A stretch of 64,000 nucleotides of DNA, taken from assembly GCA_030704615.1 (NCBI GenBank), contig CM060734.1, positions 11,718,001-11,782,000 on the forward strand. Reading direction: 5' to 3'. Of this stretch, positions 34,850 to 45,831 are shown piece after piece. Source of the DNA: Takakia lepidozioides. Taxonomy: Eukaryota; Streptophyta; Takakiopsida; Takakiales; Takakiaceae. A model generated the notes under the pieces. That model ran no database searches. It worked only from the letters and a program-made list of their open reading frames with translations, and had not been told where the DNA came from. A program made the translations under genes and the position numbers. How positions within the stretch are numbered: the stretch's first letter is position 1; the number at the start of each line of letters is the position of its first letter.

Positions 34850-35720
34850 TAGAGTGTTAAGTGACAGATGCAACTGGAGGTTTGAAATGCACTACTTCGC
34901 TAGTGATATACATTGACTGTGGGTTGGATACCAGGCACTCCTAGTGGTTGCAGTGACTTGGGGGCTGCGACTTGTGGTTCATACATGTGCAATACTATTT
35001 CTACTGTCTCCAAATAGCAACACAGATGCTACAATGGCCCCACTATAGCATTGCAACCAATACAATCCCTTGCACACTGCCACTGATCATCCCATTGCGG
35101 ATGTGATTGAGACTGGAGAACATATAGGCCATCCATCAAAGCACGAAAAGAAATAAACATGATGAAGAGCACGTGACATTGTATTAAGACAATACCTCAA
35201 AACCATCCCATACAATGCACAAACTCATGAGTCCGTAACGACCATGATTAGACTTTAAAAAAAACTATCATATATGGTTCTCCTGCACCTAACTTGCTAA
35301 TATTCTCCTAACACCTAACTTGATATTCTCCAGATTATGCATAATTCAGCCCCAGCTTGCATGATGTCTTCACCTCTTTTCTAGGCTGGCACAAGCTGCA
35401 TTCAAAAGGCATATGACAAAAACCTGTTCAGAATCACCCTTTCGGTATTTGCTAATAGACCTCAACATACTTCTGCATACACCCACAGCGAGTATATCAG
35501 TGATCATTTTACTCCGAAACCACATCTGTTTATGCATACTGCAGGTCCATTGATGAGCATGTGTTATGCACGCTCCGACATCTGGCATGCATGTTTATTG
35601 TTAAAGATGATACCCCCTTCCAAAGCTTCTCTTCATCTCTCTTATTTGTTTTTGAGTACTTTCTTGCTGCCACATAGGCAGTAACTTGCCCAGTCACTCC
35701 AAACCACCATAGATCCACCC
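34850..35720. other. CACTA interior without clear coding content
   Basis: Short frames only; a weak PPR-like string (NAACASLEKR) is on the minus strand near 35370-35400. Otherwise nothing is recognisable. Confidence 0.4.
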
Positions 35721-36009
35721 AACGAGCTAACTTACAAAATTCAATATGCAAATTCCCTCACCACAAATGTGTTGAAGAGGATACCTTCATTACAGTGCCT
35801 TGTTCTATTAATTGTGCTGCTGCCGTTGCTATTTCCAGTTCACTTCCTACCCCCATTGTCCCACCATTGACTCGGGTCAGAAAAGTGTTCATTCCAAAGC
35901 TTCTCTTCATCTCTCTTATCTATTTTCGGGTACTTTCCTGCTGCCACATCGGCAGTAACTTGCAAAGTCACTCCAAACCCTCTCCAAACCACCACACATC
36001 CATCCAACA

Positions 36010-37100
36010 AGCTAACTTTCATAATTCAATATGCAAATTCAAGGCTAAGCTTGTAGATGAAAGGGCAAAACAGGTTGAAACAAATCAAAGAATAAGGTGC
36101 CCTCACCATAAACCAATACCACAGATTCACCCTACGAGCTAACTTACAGAATTCAATATGCCTATTCAGGGCTGAGCCTGATGAGAGGTCAGCCTAGGTC
36201 AAAGAAGAAGGTGCCCTCACCACAAACCACCACATATCCACCCTACGAGCTAACTTGCAGAATTCAATATGCAAATTCAGGGCTGAGCCTGATGAGAGGG
36301 CAAAACAGGCTGAAATAGGTTGAAGAATGAGGTGTCCTCACACAAACCACCACACACCCACCCTACGAGCTAACTTACATAATTCAATATGCAAATTCAG
36401 GGCTGAGCCTACAGATGAGAGGGCAAAACAAGCTGAAACAAGTCAAAGAAGAAGGTGCCCTCACCACAAACCAGTACCACAAATCCACCCTACGAGCTAA
36501 CTTACAGAATTCAATATGTAAATTCAGGGCTGAGCCTGATGAGAGGGCAAAACAGGCTGAAAAGAGGGCAAAACTACCGGCTCAAACGGTCAAAGAAGAA
36601 GGTGCCCTCACCACAAACCACCACAGATCCACCCTACGAGCTAACTTACTGAACTCAATATGCAAATTAAGGGCTAAGCCTGATGAGAGGGCAAAACAGG
36701 CTGAAACAAGTCGAAGAAGAAGGTGCCCTCACCACAAACCAGTACCACAGATCCACCCTACGAGCTAACTTACATAATTCAGTATGCAAATTCAGGGCTG
36801 AGCCTGATGAGAGGGCAAAACAGGCTGAAAAGAGGGCAAAACTACAGGCTCAAACAGGTCGAAGAAGAAGGTGCCCTCACCACAAACCACCACAGATCCA
36901 CCCTACGAGCTAACTTACTGAACTCAATATGCAAATTCAGGGCTGAGCCTGATGAGAGGGCAAAACAGGCTGAAATAGGTCGAAGAAGGAGGTGCCCTCA
37001 CCACAAACCAGCACACATCCACCCTACGAGCTAACTTACAGAATTCAATATGCAAATTCAGGGCTGAGCCCGATGAGAGGGCAAAGGCTGAAAAGAGGGC
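36010..37100 (-). repeat. Tandem array of 110-145 bp units inside the CACTA element
   Basis: GAGCTAACTT anchors fall at 36136, 36247, 36367, 36494, 36638, 36762, 36907 and 37028, with an older unit near 36010. Each unit runs through AATTCAATATGCAAATTCAGG, GAGCCTGATGAGAGGGC and GGTGCCCTCACCACAAACCA. Some units carry an extra AGAGGGCAAAACTAC segment, giving two length classes. Related single units occur in the larger CACTA element near 46300-46370 and 50690-50780. Repeated open frames across the array follow from its periodicity. Confidence 0.85.
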
Positions 37101-37970
37101 ATATCCTGCATGGATTAACATGGCGTTACAAGACACCACATCTCCTTCAGTCATATTGTCGAACACTCCCTTTGCATCCTCGATGCACCCACAATTGGCA
37201 TACATGTCCACGAGGGTGTTGTTCAGAACAATATCTGGTTCAATTCCCGCTTTGATGATGTCACCATGGACCTCTCTGCGCTTTTCCAGGGCTGCTAGGC
37301 TTGCACACGCATTGCAGACACAAATAAATGTGATGTGATTGGGCTTCACCCATTCCCACCATTTTCTCATAGGTCTCTAAAGCCTCCATCCCGCACCAAT
37401 GTTGTGTATATCCTGCAGCCATTGTGCTCCAAGACACCAAATTTCATTCAGCCATTAGGTCGAACACTCCCTTTGCATCCTCAATGCACCCACATTTAGC
37501 ATATATGTCCACCAGGGTACTATTCAGAATGATATCTGGTAAAATTCCAGCTTTGACAATGTCCCCATGGACTTCCTTGCCCTTATCCAGCGCTGCCAGG
37601 CTCGCACACACCTTGCAAACCTAACTTGGGGTGATCTGGTCGGGCTTCACCTCTTCCCTCATCATTTGCTCATAGGTCTCCAAAGCCTCCATCTCGCGCC
37701 CCTGCTGTGTATAATCTGTGATCATCGCAGTTCAAGACACCACATCTTGTTCGGCCATATTGTCCAACACTCCCTTTGCATCCTTGATGCTCCCACATTT
37801 TGCATACATGTTCATCAGAGCAGTGTTCAGAACAACATCTGGTACGATTCTAGTTTCGACAATGTCAGCATGGACCTCTTTGCCCTTTTCCAGGGCTGCC
37901 AGGATCACACACGCATTGCAAACACAGTAGATGAAGGAAGGGAAGAAGAAGAAGATGGAGGTCACGTTTG
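37100..37970 (-). pseudogene. Three PPR gene fragments captured by the CACTA element
   Basis: Minus strand, three collinear copies of the same part of a PLS-type PPR protein: at 37340-37120 (LVDMYANCGCIEDAKGVFDN), at 37620-37430 with a similar VDIYAKCGCIEDAKG string, and at 37930-37732 (MNMYAKCGSIKDAKGVLDNM). Each is preceded by [13 protein letters not shown]-like sequence. They differ by substitutions, and stops or frame changes separate them. This looks like local amplification of one captured exon piece. Intact PPR proteins act in organelle RNA editing or processing; no such protein can come from here. Confidence 0.8.
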
Positions 37971-37979
37971 CCGAGCAGG

Positions 37980-38398
37980 AGTGACTTGAAAATCTCGTTA
38001 AGTCTCGGCCCCCTCATTGCGACTTACGGAGCTCACAACCCGAGCTCCCTATCAATTGTCCCGCTCGCAATTCGACGCGTGTCACTGTAATTTCAAAATA
38101 GTGCCATATGGGTTACAATTGATAAAAATGTCCCCGGGGGGTCCAACCCGCAGTCGTACACGACTTCAAATTATAAAAAGTACGTTTTTCCAAATTTTTG
38201 GAAATCAGCCTATAAATCGGCGTGAAACCCGGAGTTCACTTCCGCGACTTGTATACTCCATCCTTTATGCCAGTGTGGAATAAAAATGATTGCGACAACT
38301 GGCAAGTCATCATTCACAACCTGGAGTCCCACGCGCAGTTGTTTCGGATAGAATCGCAACCGCGAGTCGGGTGCGAAAAGCACCTATTCCTTGTAGTG
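37980..38398. repeat. Right subterminal region of the CACTA element
   Basis: Contains repeated CGCAGTCG, GCGACTTG and GCGACAACTGG-like words in both orientations, ending in GCACCTATTCCTTGTAGTG. It differs from the left subterminal set except for the terminal 13 bp. Confidence 0.5.
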
Positions 38399-38401
38399 GC
38401 A
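38399..38401. repeat. Target-site duplication gca, right copy
   Basis: GCA directly after TTGTAGTG, matching 34404-34406. Confidence 0.85.
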
Positions 38402-40396
38402 TATCCAGGTCCTTTGCCTAGCGTATCTCTCTGCTGTCGGGTCATGACGGCATAGCTACCTTTCTCGGGGCTAGCTTGCATGGTTGGAGTGGACTCTGGT
38501 TCACTCGCAATCCAATTCACCTTGTGATGCGTCTCCTGTTGACGTCCCGCTTGGTGTTGCTGCACGTTGATCTGCTGTGGCTGAGGAGGTGCCGAAGTTG
38601 ACGCCTGATGACCCCCTTGCACTCTTACATCCTGAGGAGAAGACCACGTGTTAGAACAACCCTGGGCTATCTGAGCCACAGGATTTGAGTAAGCCGCCTG
38701 GGAATTCAACCCCATGTTTGCATTGTCCCCTGCATATGATGGGACTACTGGATCCACTCTAGGCCGTTGCGCAATCGGTGTTGGCATGGCAAAATACATG
38801 CTATGTTGAAAAGGAAGAGGGTTGGGAGGTTCAGTAGCATACTGATCCGGGAAGGGGGCCTGTTGCCCTTCCAAATTCCTCTCTACCTGTTGCCGAGTGG
38901 CAGGAGCGGGTCGATCCACCTGTCGGCAAGGACATCTCTCTAGTGGATGGCCACGCTTACCGCAATGAATACAAATGATGTCACTCCAACATTCCTCCAT
39001 GGTGTGGCGCGGATGTCCACACTTTTGGCAACCTCCTCGTGACTGGTTGGAATTACACCTCTGCTTATCCTGATAAGTTGGGTTTCGGTTTACCTGCTTA
39101 TCCCTGATTGGATAAGGGCAGTGTTGTGAACCGTGACCGGAGTTGTTGCAGTTGGAACACCAAACCTTTGCTGGGTTGGGGCCGGATTCGCCAATCGGGG
39201 CTGTATCCCGATATCCTACGTAGTTGGTGATCTGCTGACCGATGGAGCTCATACGATCGCCCATTGTCTCCATTGTCTTCATGAGAGACATCACCTGGGC
39301 TTCAAGATGTCCAACTCGTGAATTAGATTGCCCACTCGAATCGGCATGTGAGCTGGTGGGCACTGCACCTGCGTATTGGGGAGCAATTGTCACCGCAACT
39401 GGTGCTGGGGCCGATGGTGGAACGTATGGTCCTGCTCCTCCCACATTCAAAGGCGTGTAATGAAGAGCGGGCTGAATTACCGCCAATGGTGTCGGACTCT
39501 GTGTGGGTTCGATTGTGATGTACGATGGTAAGGCCATCTCCGACATCTTGTACTTGTCAGTGCATGTTGTCGAACTCCTTGCCGGCTTGGATGGCATCTG
39601 CCAAAGTTGCAGGTTGTTGCTGCAACACATGGAAATGAGTGGCCTCTCGCAGACCACTCAGAAAACAATCCTTGAGTACCCCGTTGTCTAAAGGGGTCAA
39701 GGGATTCTGAAGCCTCATCAGCTCCCTAAATCTCGTCTCAAAGTCCGCTACTTCTTCTGCAAGACCTTGACGAATTCGTGCTAATGCCATCAAGACACTA
39801 GTGAATTGGTGCACCGCCCGGAAATGATCCAAAAAGGCGTCGCGAATCTGCAACCAAGTGACAAATGTTCCTAGTGCCTGCTGCCAATACCAAGTAGATG
39901 CTCTTCCCCTCATGGTTGTGGGAAACCAGATCAATCAATAAACATCGTCCAATGCTTGGTTAGAATAGCAATATTGAATAAAAAAATTCACATGATACTC
40001 TGGGTTCTCATGTGCCTCCCCGGAAAACCAAGGCAAATGCCTGGGCAATGTTAGCGGGGCAAGACCTCCCGGAACCACAATGGGTACCTCAGGCGGCCTT
40101 GGAATATGGGCCATGACTGACACTACTGATGGCAAAGGACTGACTGACCTCGCCGGAGGTGACAATGGAGGACTGGGTATTGGGGAGACCTTCCGTGAAT
40201 ACTCGTTACAAGACAGACTATCCCAATCTATACTTTCTAGACTTCGGGTGTCCGAATCGGACCCTGGACTTAATGCTGGACTCTTTCCTAGCAATTGGTC
40301 CCTGACTGCCTCTTTGGCTAGCCGACGCTGCAGCCTAGTGTCAAAAAATATACTATCTAGACTTGGGAGTGTTTCTCTCGATCCTGAGCTAGACAT
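38402..40396 (-). mobile_element. Ty3/gypsy gag (capsid and three zinc knuckles), degenerate
   Basis: Minus strand. The frame starts with ATG at 40396 (MSSSGSRETLPSLD), carries Ser/Pro-rich sequence and a capsid region (HLPWFSGEAHENPEYHVNFF, then FETRFRELMRL). A TGA at 39935-39937 interrupts it in frame, and a frame change lies near 39560-39660. The nucleocapsid part then has three CX2CX4HX4C knuckles: CSNCNNSGHGSQHC, CQKCGHPRHTMEEC and CIHCGKRGHPLERC. The frame runs into the CACTA terminus at 38398. Gag packages the element RNA; this copy cannot make a complete protein. Confidence 0.85.
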
Positions 40397-40539
40397 ACAC
40401 TCACTGTTGCAATGATGACTCTCCTACTTCTGGTTGCACCAAAGGACCTATATTCCCTTGAAGGACCATATCAAGAATGAAAGAGGTTAAATCCGGATAC
40501 CTACCGTGGAACCTTGGTGATGGTGGTACATCCATGTGT
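40397..40539 (-). other. Short leader upstream of gypsy gag; primer-binding site and 5' LTR not found
   Basis: Only about 140 bp separate gag from an unrelated dispersed repeat at 40540. No tRNA-complementary TGGTATCAGAGC-like site is visible, so the gypsy copy appears truncated at its 5' end. Confidence 0.4.
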
Positions 40540-40617
40540 GAGGTTAGCTATTTCATGAGCATGAGTGGCATGAGCGGCATGAGCGGAGTAGTAAGACAAT
40601 CGGTTTTCATGAGCAGA
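40540..40617 (+). repeat. Dispersed repeat, copy B, with GGCATGAGC expansion
   Basis: Same sequence as 14835-14896 but with two additional copies of a 9-bp GGCATGAGC unit before CGGAGTAGTAAGACAATCGG. Confidence 0.6.
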
Positions 40618-40734
40618 AGTACAAATTTTGGAAATAAAAAATATTAAAAAATATAATTTTAATGGAATGTGTCATAACAATAATAATATAATATTCATTG
40701 TTTGAAGCTGAAATTGAAGTTTTGGGAGCCGTGC

Positions 40735-41110
40735 TCATGATATTTCGTCTTGTGCTCATGGAAATTCCGAGCGACATCTGTAAAAATGGCGCCGAATTTC
40801 GCAGTAATAGGTTCCACAACCGAAAAAAATTGCGACGTATTTCGCGGTAATAGGTGCCTCCGGCGAAAAATGGTGCCGAATTTCGCGGCTATAGGTCCCA
40901 ACATGTCAAGTGTGTTAGCCAAAAATTTGGAAATGTGGCGCCGAATTTCGGGAGATGATGCCGAGGATTGCACAGATGTTGGGCAGTTCTGGGCCATGTG
41001 TCTGGAAATTCGGCGCCATTTTTCCAGACATCGTTCCCGTACATGTTGGGACTTGGCCAGTTTTTGGCCCAAAATAGGGAAAGTCGGCACCATATTTCCA
41101 GAATGGCCCC
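40735..41110. repeat. Hairpin-prone block with repeated GGCGCCGAATTTCG
   Basis: Direct copies of GGCGCCGAATTTC or close variants lie near 40788, 40870 and 40936, and an inverted copy near 41007-41018. The arms 40771-40800 and 41004-41033 are about 30 bp each with roughly four mismatches when one is reverse-complemented. A second inner pair is GTCCCAACATGT (about 40898) with ACATGTTGGGAC (about 41042). Confidence 0.6.
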
Positions 41111-41367
41111 CACAACTGCTACTATTGGAACTCAGTTTTCTGGAAGATCTGCAAATTTATCCTGCCGCCATCTTATTATGGATTATGTTTCGACATTGAA
41201 CTACCACTGGACGTCAACGGCTATCCAGAATGTATTTGAAAGAGATTACTTTAATATTGCAGGTCTCATTCCAGGAGTTTTGGGGTGGATTTCATTAATT
41301 GCAAAACATACTCTAATGCATAAATTTTTTTTTGAAAATATCCATATGGTGGATTCCCTTTGTCCCA

Positions 41368-42211
41368 TTAATGATTTCCGAAATCCCTGCTGAGGAGTTT
41401 GTGCAGCTCGTTCACGCTCAACGCTGGTGCATGAACAAAGTCATCAATACTCAAGTTCATCCTCAACCTCTTCAGGTAAATGTAATACAGATGCTTGCAC
41501 GGATAATACTTTGTCCCCTTCTTTGCTTCCATCAACGAGAAGTCCGTACAATTGCAGGTCGGCTCCACTCCGATTGTAACTCTGAATAATGCAAGCCATC
41601 CCAAGAGCATTGGCAATCCGAGTCTCATTCAACTTGTTGGGAGGGTGTCGTCTCTTCACTCTTCCGAATCGCATTGTGGGATGTGCAGAATTGCCCAATC
41701 CGTCTCTACTGGACTTCGTAGTCTGCAATGGCTGGGTCTGAGGAACTGGAAATGGGTGGGCAGGGACGTCTGTGCGTTGCACCATTCGAAATCCTGCTGC
41801 AGAAAGAGCATCCGCCTCATTCTGAAAGAGGTTGCAACCCGGTGCAACAGGCCAGACGCCCAGAGGCTCAGGCATTCCCTGAATCCCGTACTTGGGCTTG
41901 CCAAATACACAAGTCATTAAGTCGTGCCTACAGAACCAAAACGTCTGTGTTGTGGCGTGAGAAAATCTAGGAGTAAAAAATCTGTCGCTGAGACAAGGTG
42001 CAGGTACAGCACCGTGTGGGTTCCTCCGAATCATCTCACCGCAGCGTGCTCTCGTGTCCACCCGGATGGCGCAGCACTTTCCTCGAAAGGCCGACAATAT
42101 CCTTGCAATTCTCCACTGTGACTCCGACACTCTTGTCTCCACAATGGGTATGTTGTATTGCGTTACTACAGATGGCTCGTTATGTTCCTCGGGCACATGC
42201 CCTGTGCTCAA
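41368..42211 (-). mobile_element. Mutator-like element: C-terminal part with SWIM zinc finger
   Basis: Minus strand. The 42211-41444 frame covers a region with GVWPVAPGCNLFQNEADAL and VKRRHPPNKLNETRIANALG. A frame change near 41600 leads into 41368-41628, which encodes the SWIM motif CNCTDFSLME...YYPCKHLYYIYLKR (CxCxnCxH). SWIM domains follow the DDE catalytic domain in Mutator-like transposases. The same arrangement recurs at 63364-63957, with FPNCTCPDFSSLG and FIPCKHLYFIFL. Confidence 0.75.
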
Positions 42212-42699
42212 AGGAGATGACGTTCTTGAACGTGCAGGGCTTGCGGTGCTGACGAGACTTCCTCGGGCAACATTATGGGACCACGAGGGAGCGTGCGAAT
42301 ATTATTGTCAACTCGCCATGAATCCTCTTCTCCGTCAGGTGCCTCGTCAAGTCTTCGTCTCACTGGACGGGTGTGAACATCTCCTTCCAAGTGTTGGCCT
42401 CTTCGAAGCAATTGCGTGTCTCGAAGGCCCTCTCGCAAGGCTGCCGCCCGCTTCCGAGGATTCTTCGATCTGGAGGCAGTCCGCATCAGCATTTCCTGCC
42501 TGTCCGGCCCCAAGCCCCACTGTTTCCCTTTCAAGAACTCGTTGTACCTGCATTGTTGCATAATTGACCTCACAATGTCCTCCGTTGTGGCAGTGAGGAT
42601 GTCCACCAGATGCGCCGCAGAGGAGGCACACCAGGAAGAGTGTACTGATTCGGCCATGTTTGTTGTCGGCATGTCGGTATCGGAGTTCAGACACATTTT
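42208..42699 (-). mobile_element. Mutator-like transposase, segment after the DDE core
   Basis: Minus-strand frame with MPTTNMAESVHSSWC followed by basic sequence. The NMAESVHxxWC string is typical of the post-catalytic helical part of this transposase group. A likely intron of about 86 bp (42785-42700; GTGAG at one end, GTGCAG at the other) separates it from the catalytic part, but the phases of those two sites do not join the frames, so a frameshift or other splice sites must be assumed. Confidence 0.65.
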
Positions 42700-42785
42700 C
42701 TGCACATGCACATTCTCAGGTTACAAGCAAGTTACAAATAATGACTAGTATAATATTGAACGGGACATGAATTCGTCCAACTCAC

Positions 42786-44920
42786 CTCCCGCATATAGTC
42801 GCCAAACTGGAGGAAACGATATTGCCACCATGTTAGCCAAACTGACCATTGCTCCCTCGTCTGATTTCTTTACAACACCTGATGTTGTCCACCAAGCCCG
42901 TATACATGCAAACTGTGTCTCTGCATCATCCAAGGTGGGAGCACGATTCCACACAAGACACATGGAACGGTGCTCCTCTCTGAATTCTGGCGCCACGAGC
43001 CTGGTTGTGTACTGCGACAAGCTCTACAGAAAATGGAACCCACAAGATCTCTCCTTGCCTTCCATTGGAACATTGGGGTCTTCCCCGTACACCCTTTGGA
43101 TAGCAGCCCAATTTGCTTGTGCGTTGTCCGCCATAAAACCACGGAAATTCGGCGGGGGCAACCCCGCCCTGGCCATCTGTTTGTTTATTCCCTGCCAAAG
43201 AAGCATCTCCGATTGTGTGTCCTCCCTTTTCATCTCACAAATAACAATTGTCATTAGCATCCTATAGTGGGGGTCGTAGACATGTGCACCCATTGTCACC
43301 CACTGGTGATTTGTAATTCGCTTGATATGGTCGAACATGACCCAACTGTTTGACAAGTCCCCACTCGTCATCCGGTGGACCAGATCCACGCCGCTTCCAG
43401 GCCCACACGTTGACATTTTGAATATGAAACAACGATCTGCCTCAGTCCTTTGTCCTTGAAACCTACTTCCATGAATGTAGTCATATCCATATCGCCGCTT
43501 CACCTCCAGAATAGAGTGCATATCCGAGCCTCGCCCAATTCTTTGTTTGCAGGAGACAATGTGGTTTCGGATATTCGGTGAACAGACGTGGGACACTAAC
43601 TCTAGCAAGGCCTCCATTTCCTTCTCATCGAGAGGGACTTTGTCGGAGCCATCTTCCGACATAATTCTGCCCAATGCCATCTTATGGGCGGCCTGTAGCT
43701 GTATCTGTTTGGGTTTGGCATCAGGTCTTAACTTAACCTCCTCCTGAATGAGCTGCTCTGCCTCCTGGGCAGCCTCCCACGAGTTCCCCCTCGCCAATTT
43801 GTGACAATGCACACCAACGTGTATGCAAGCTCGTGTGAGGTCAGGGAAACGGTGCAACACATAGGACTGCTTGGCATTACAAACAGACATGCAATGTGGT
43901 GGTTCTTTGCAATGCGCACACTTAAATGTGGAGTTTGGAACCTTTTCCTGAGCTCGAAATGGTTGATGAGCTGTGCCTGTCCAATCCGTCTCGTTCCTGT
44001 GACCTCTGGATTTAAAGTGGAAGCAAGTTGGGGAGAAACACCGCAGCGCGCCCGCACACACAACGTAGCGCACCCGCACACCATCGAGCATCTTCATGCT
44101 GGTGGTTCTGGTGATGCACCAAGGATGACCGTCATGTTTCCTATCCATATCTGTCAACATTCCGGACGCCCTCGAATAGTCCGTTCGAGGAGGGAACTCA
44201 AAAAAGATATTGTCGTCGACGTCTGCGGGAAGACATGTCACGGATTTAATTGCAAACTTGTTGTAGTCCAGCCTAGCCAGTTCGGAGCGGTGTCCCTCCG
44301 TCTGAAGCCCTCGCAGAATATCAAGAATGGATTGAGTTGCTGAGCTCGTGCTGGGAATATGACTCCCTCGTCCGCTGATGTCCATTGAGGACTTGCCTGA
44401 TCTCCATGATGATCTTGGAACTTCCATGACCTCGTCGGAGTTAGACAGGTTGTGAACAACCCGGTTCTCGCTCATCTTCATTGATGGGATCGGCTCTAGA
44501 TTAAGTTCGTTGCGGATTTCTCTCTTTGAGGTACCAACTCTCTGATTCGCGGATTGTTTCATGGAAGGCGGCAGGATAGAAGGCGCATTTGGCGGGCAAA
44601 TGAAGTCCCCAACAGCCTGTATATGACGCTGTTCGATGGTGGAACTCGCCATTCCCTGCCGTCGCCAAAATCGTCGTGGAGCACAACAATACTTTCGACT
44701 ACAACTCCATTTGAATCCTTCCTTTCCTCCTCCAGGCATACTGACCCTGGTTTCAGGTGGTATCGGACGCAGAGATATTTCTCCATCACCCGACAGATCC
44801 CCCCTCTGCACGGAAATGTAGCTCTATGCTTGTGAGGAGGGCAGTACAATATAACGCTTGAGTTTTCTGCCATGAGAGATGTGCACACAAGATTGTGAGC
44901 ATGGCGTTCGGGCAAGCGCC
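42786..44920 (-). mobile_element. Mutator-like transposase: N-terminal Cys/His region and DDE catalytic core
   Basis: Minus strand. The main frame (44811-43024, 595 codons) has a Cys/His region (HPWCITRTTSMKM, VVCAGALRCFSPTC, CAHCKEPPHC) resembling the WRKY-GCM1-type zinc fingers known from such transposases, then a catalytic part with YRMLMTIVICEMKRED and FRGFMADNAQANW, ending ERSCGFHF. A TAG at 43024-43026 interrupts the frame where the family has FHWxQSL-like sequence; the protein continues in frame to about 42786. The family excises and reinserts DNA by DDE chemistry. The upstream side is cut by a CACTA element at 44924. The WRKY-GCM1 assignment is a motif-level judgement. Confidence 0.7.
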
Positions 44921-44923
44921 CTG
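44921..44923. repeat. Target-site duplication ctg, left copy
   Basis: CTG directly before CACTACAAC; repeated at 52140-52142. Confidence 0.85.
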
Positions 44924-45384
44924 CACTACAACAAATTGCGGCTTTCATGACTGCCATGGGTGCGCAATCATGGCCGATTTGTGGCAGAAATGCCATTTGC
45001 AGTCGTAAAATGCCTTTGAAGTCATAACGCAGGTCTGGGGAAGGTGTATATGCGACTGCATGATTCCGGACTCTGCTCAACACAGGTCAAACATGTTTGA
45101 CCATAAATATTGGCATGGCGGATATGACTACCAGTCACGGTCATGGCTACACTGGAATGACGTGTGCATATTGCTAGACAGACATATGACTTCATGACTC
45201 TCACTCTAATGCATTCTGCCAGATCATCACATGGATGAAACACTACATGACTGCATGTGTCGACACATGCTTTTCTGGTTATATATATAATATATGAGTA
45301 TTTATATTATGAAAAAATGGAAACTCTGACCACTAGAATAAAAAACAAAAAAAAACAAAGTGCAAAAGATTTAAAAAAAGCACA

Positions 45385-45540
45385 TCCGCTGGTAAGTGCA
45401 CACTGTGTGGCCTTGGTGGTTCGGGGTTCAAACCCGCGCCCTGACCCCGTGTGTGGGATTGTTCGTGACGGTATGTCCGGGCGTTGATCGTCATGTAGGT
45501 CTCATGGCCCATAAATGAAAGGGGGTTAATTTTTCCCCCT
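45385..45540 (+). repeat. SINE-like sequence with RNA polymerase III box B
   Basis: GGTAAGTGCACACTG is followed by GGTTCAAACCC at 45425-45435, close to the box B consensus, in a layout like plant tRNA-derived SINEs. A T-rich/A-rich stretch follows near 45560-45590. Target duplications were not found. Confidence 0.45.
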
Positions 45541-45831
45541 TCTCAAGGACCTGAGGTTTCTTTTTAATTTAATTTTTTTTAAAAAAAAATTGCTTATAGG
45601 GTTTGCAAAAAGGTTAAAAAACTTAAAAAATTGCCCATCACGGTAGCCGTGAACAGACTTAGAGCAAGCGAGCGGGAGGGAGAGAGAGAGGGCTGGGACT
45701 TAGAGCGAGCGGGAGGGAGGGAAAACATGCATAGGAGGCCTGCAGTTGGAGCAACCTTCGCATTTGAAGCAAGCAACCCTAGAAACGCTAGGGTATGTGT
45801 GCGAGGAGGTTTCGGCTGGGAGCTCGCCGTT

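Larger units (their letters stand above)
34407..38398. mobile_element. Complete 3992-bp non-autonomous CACTA element nested in the gypsy gag
   Basis: The left end CACTACAAGGAAT and right end ATTCCTTGTAGTG are perfect 13-bp inverted repeats flanked by GCA duplications. Subterminal regions hold repeated GACT/AGTC and CGACTT-type words on the right and CACGTGG clusters on the left (34590-34800). The interior has no transposase; it carries a tandem array and three PPR fragments. The insertion interrupts the gypsy gag frame after GKGPGYATT, so it is younger than that retrotransposon. Mobilisation would need transposase from elsewhere. Confidence 0.9.

Noticed and set aside
36415-37034. Repeated open frames (FRAEPDERAKQAE) as a repeat protein gene
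   Set aside because: They arise from the tandem DNA units; frames switch between neighbouring units and no start or stop context supports translation.
36010-37100. CRISPR-like array
   Set aside because: Units are near-identical over their whole length without unique spacers, in a plant nuclear context.
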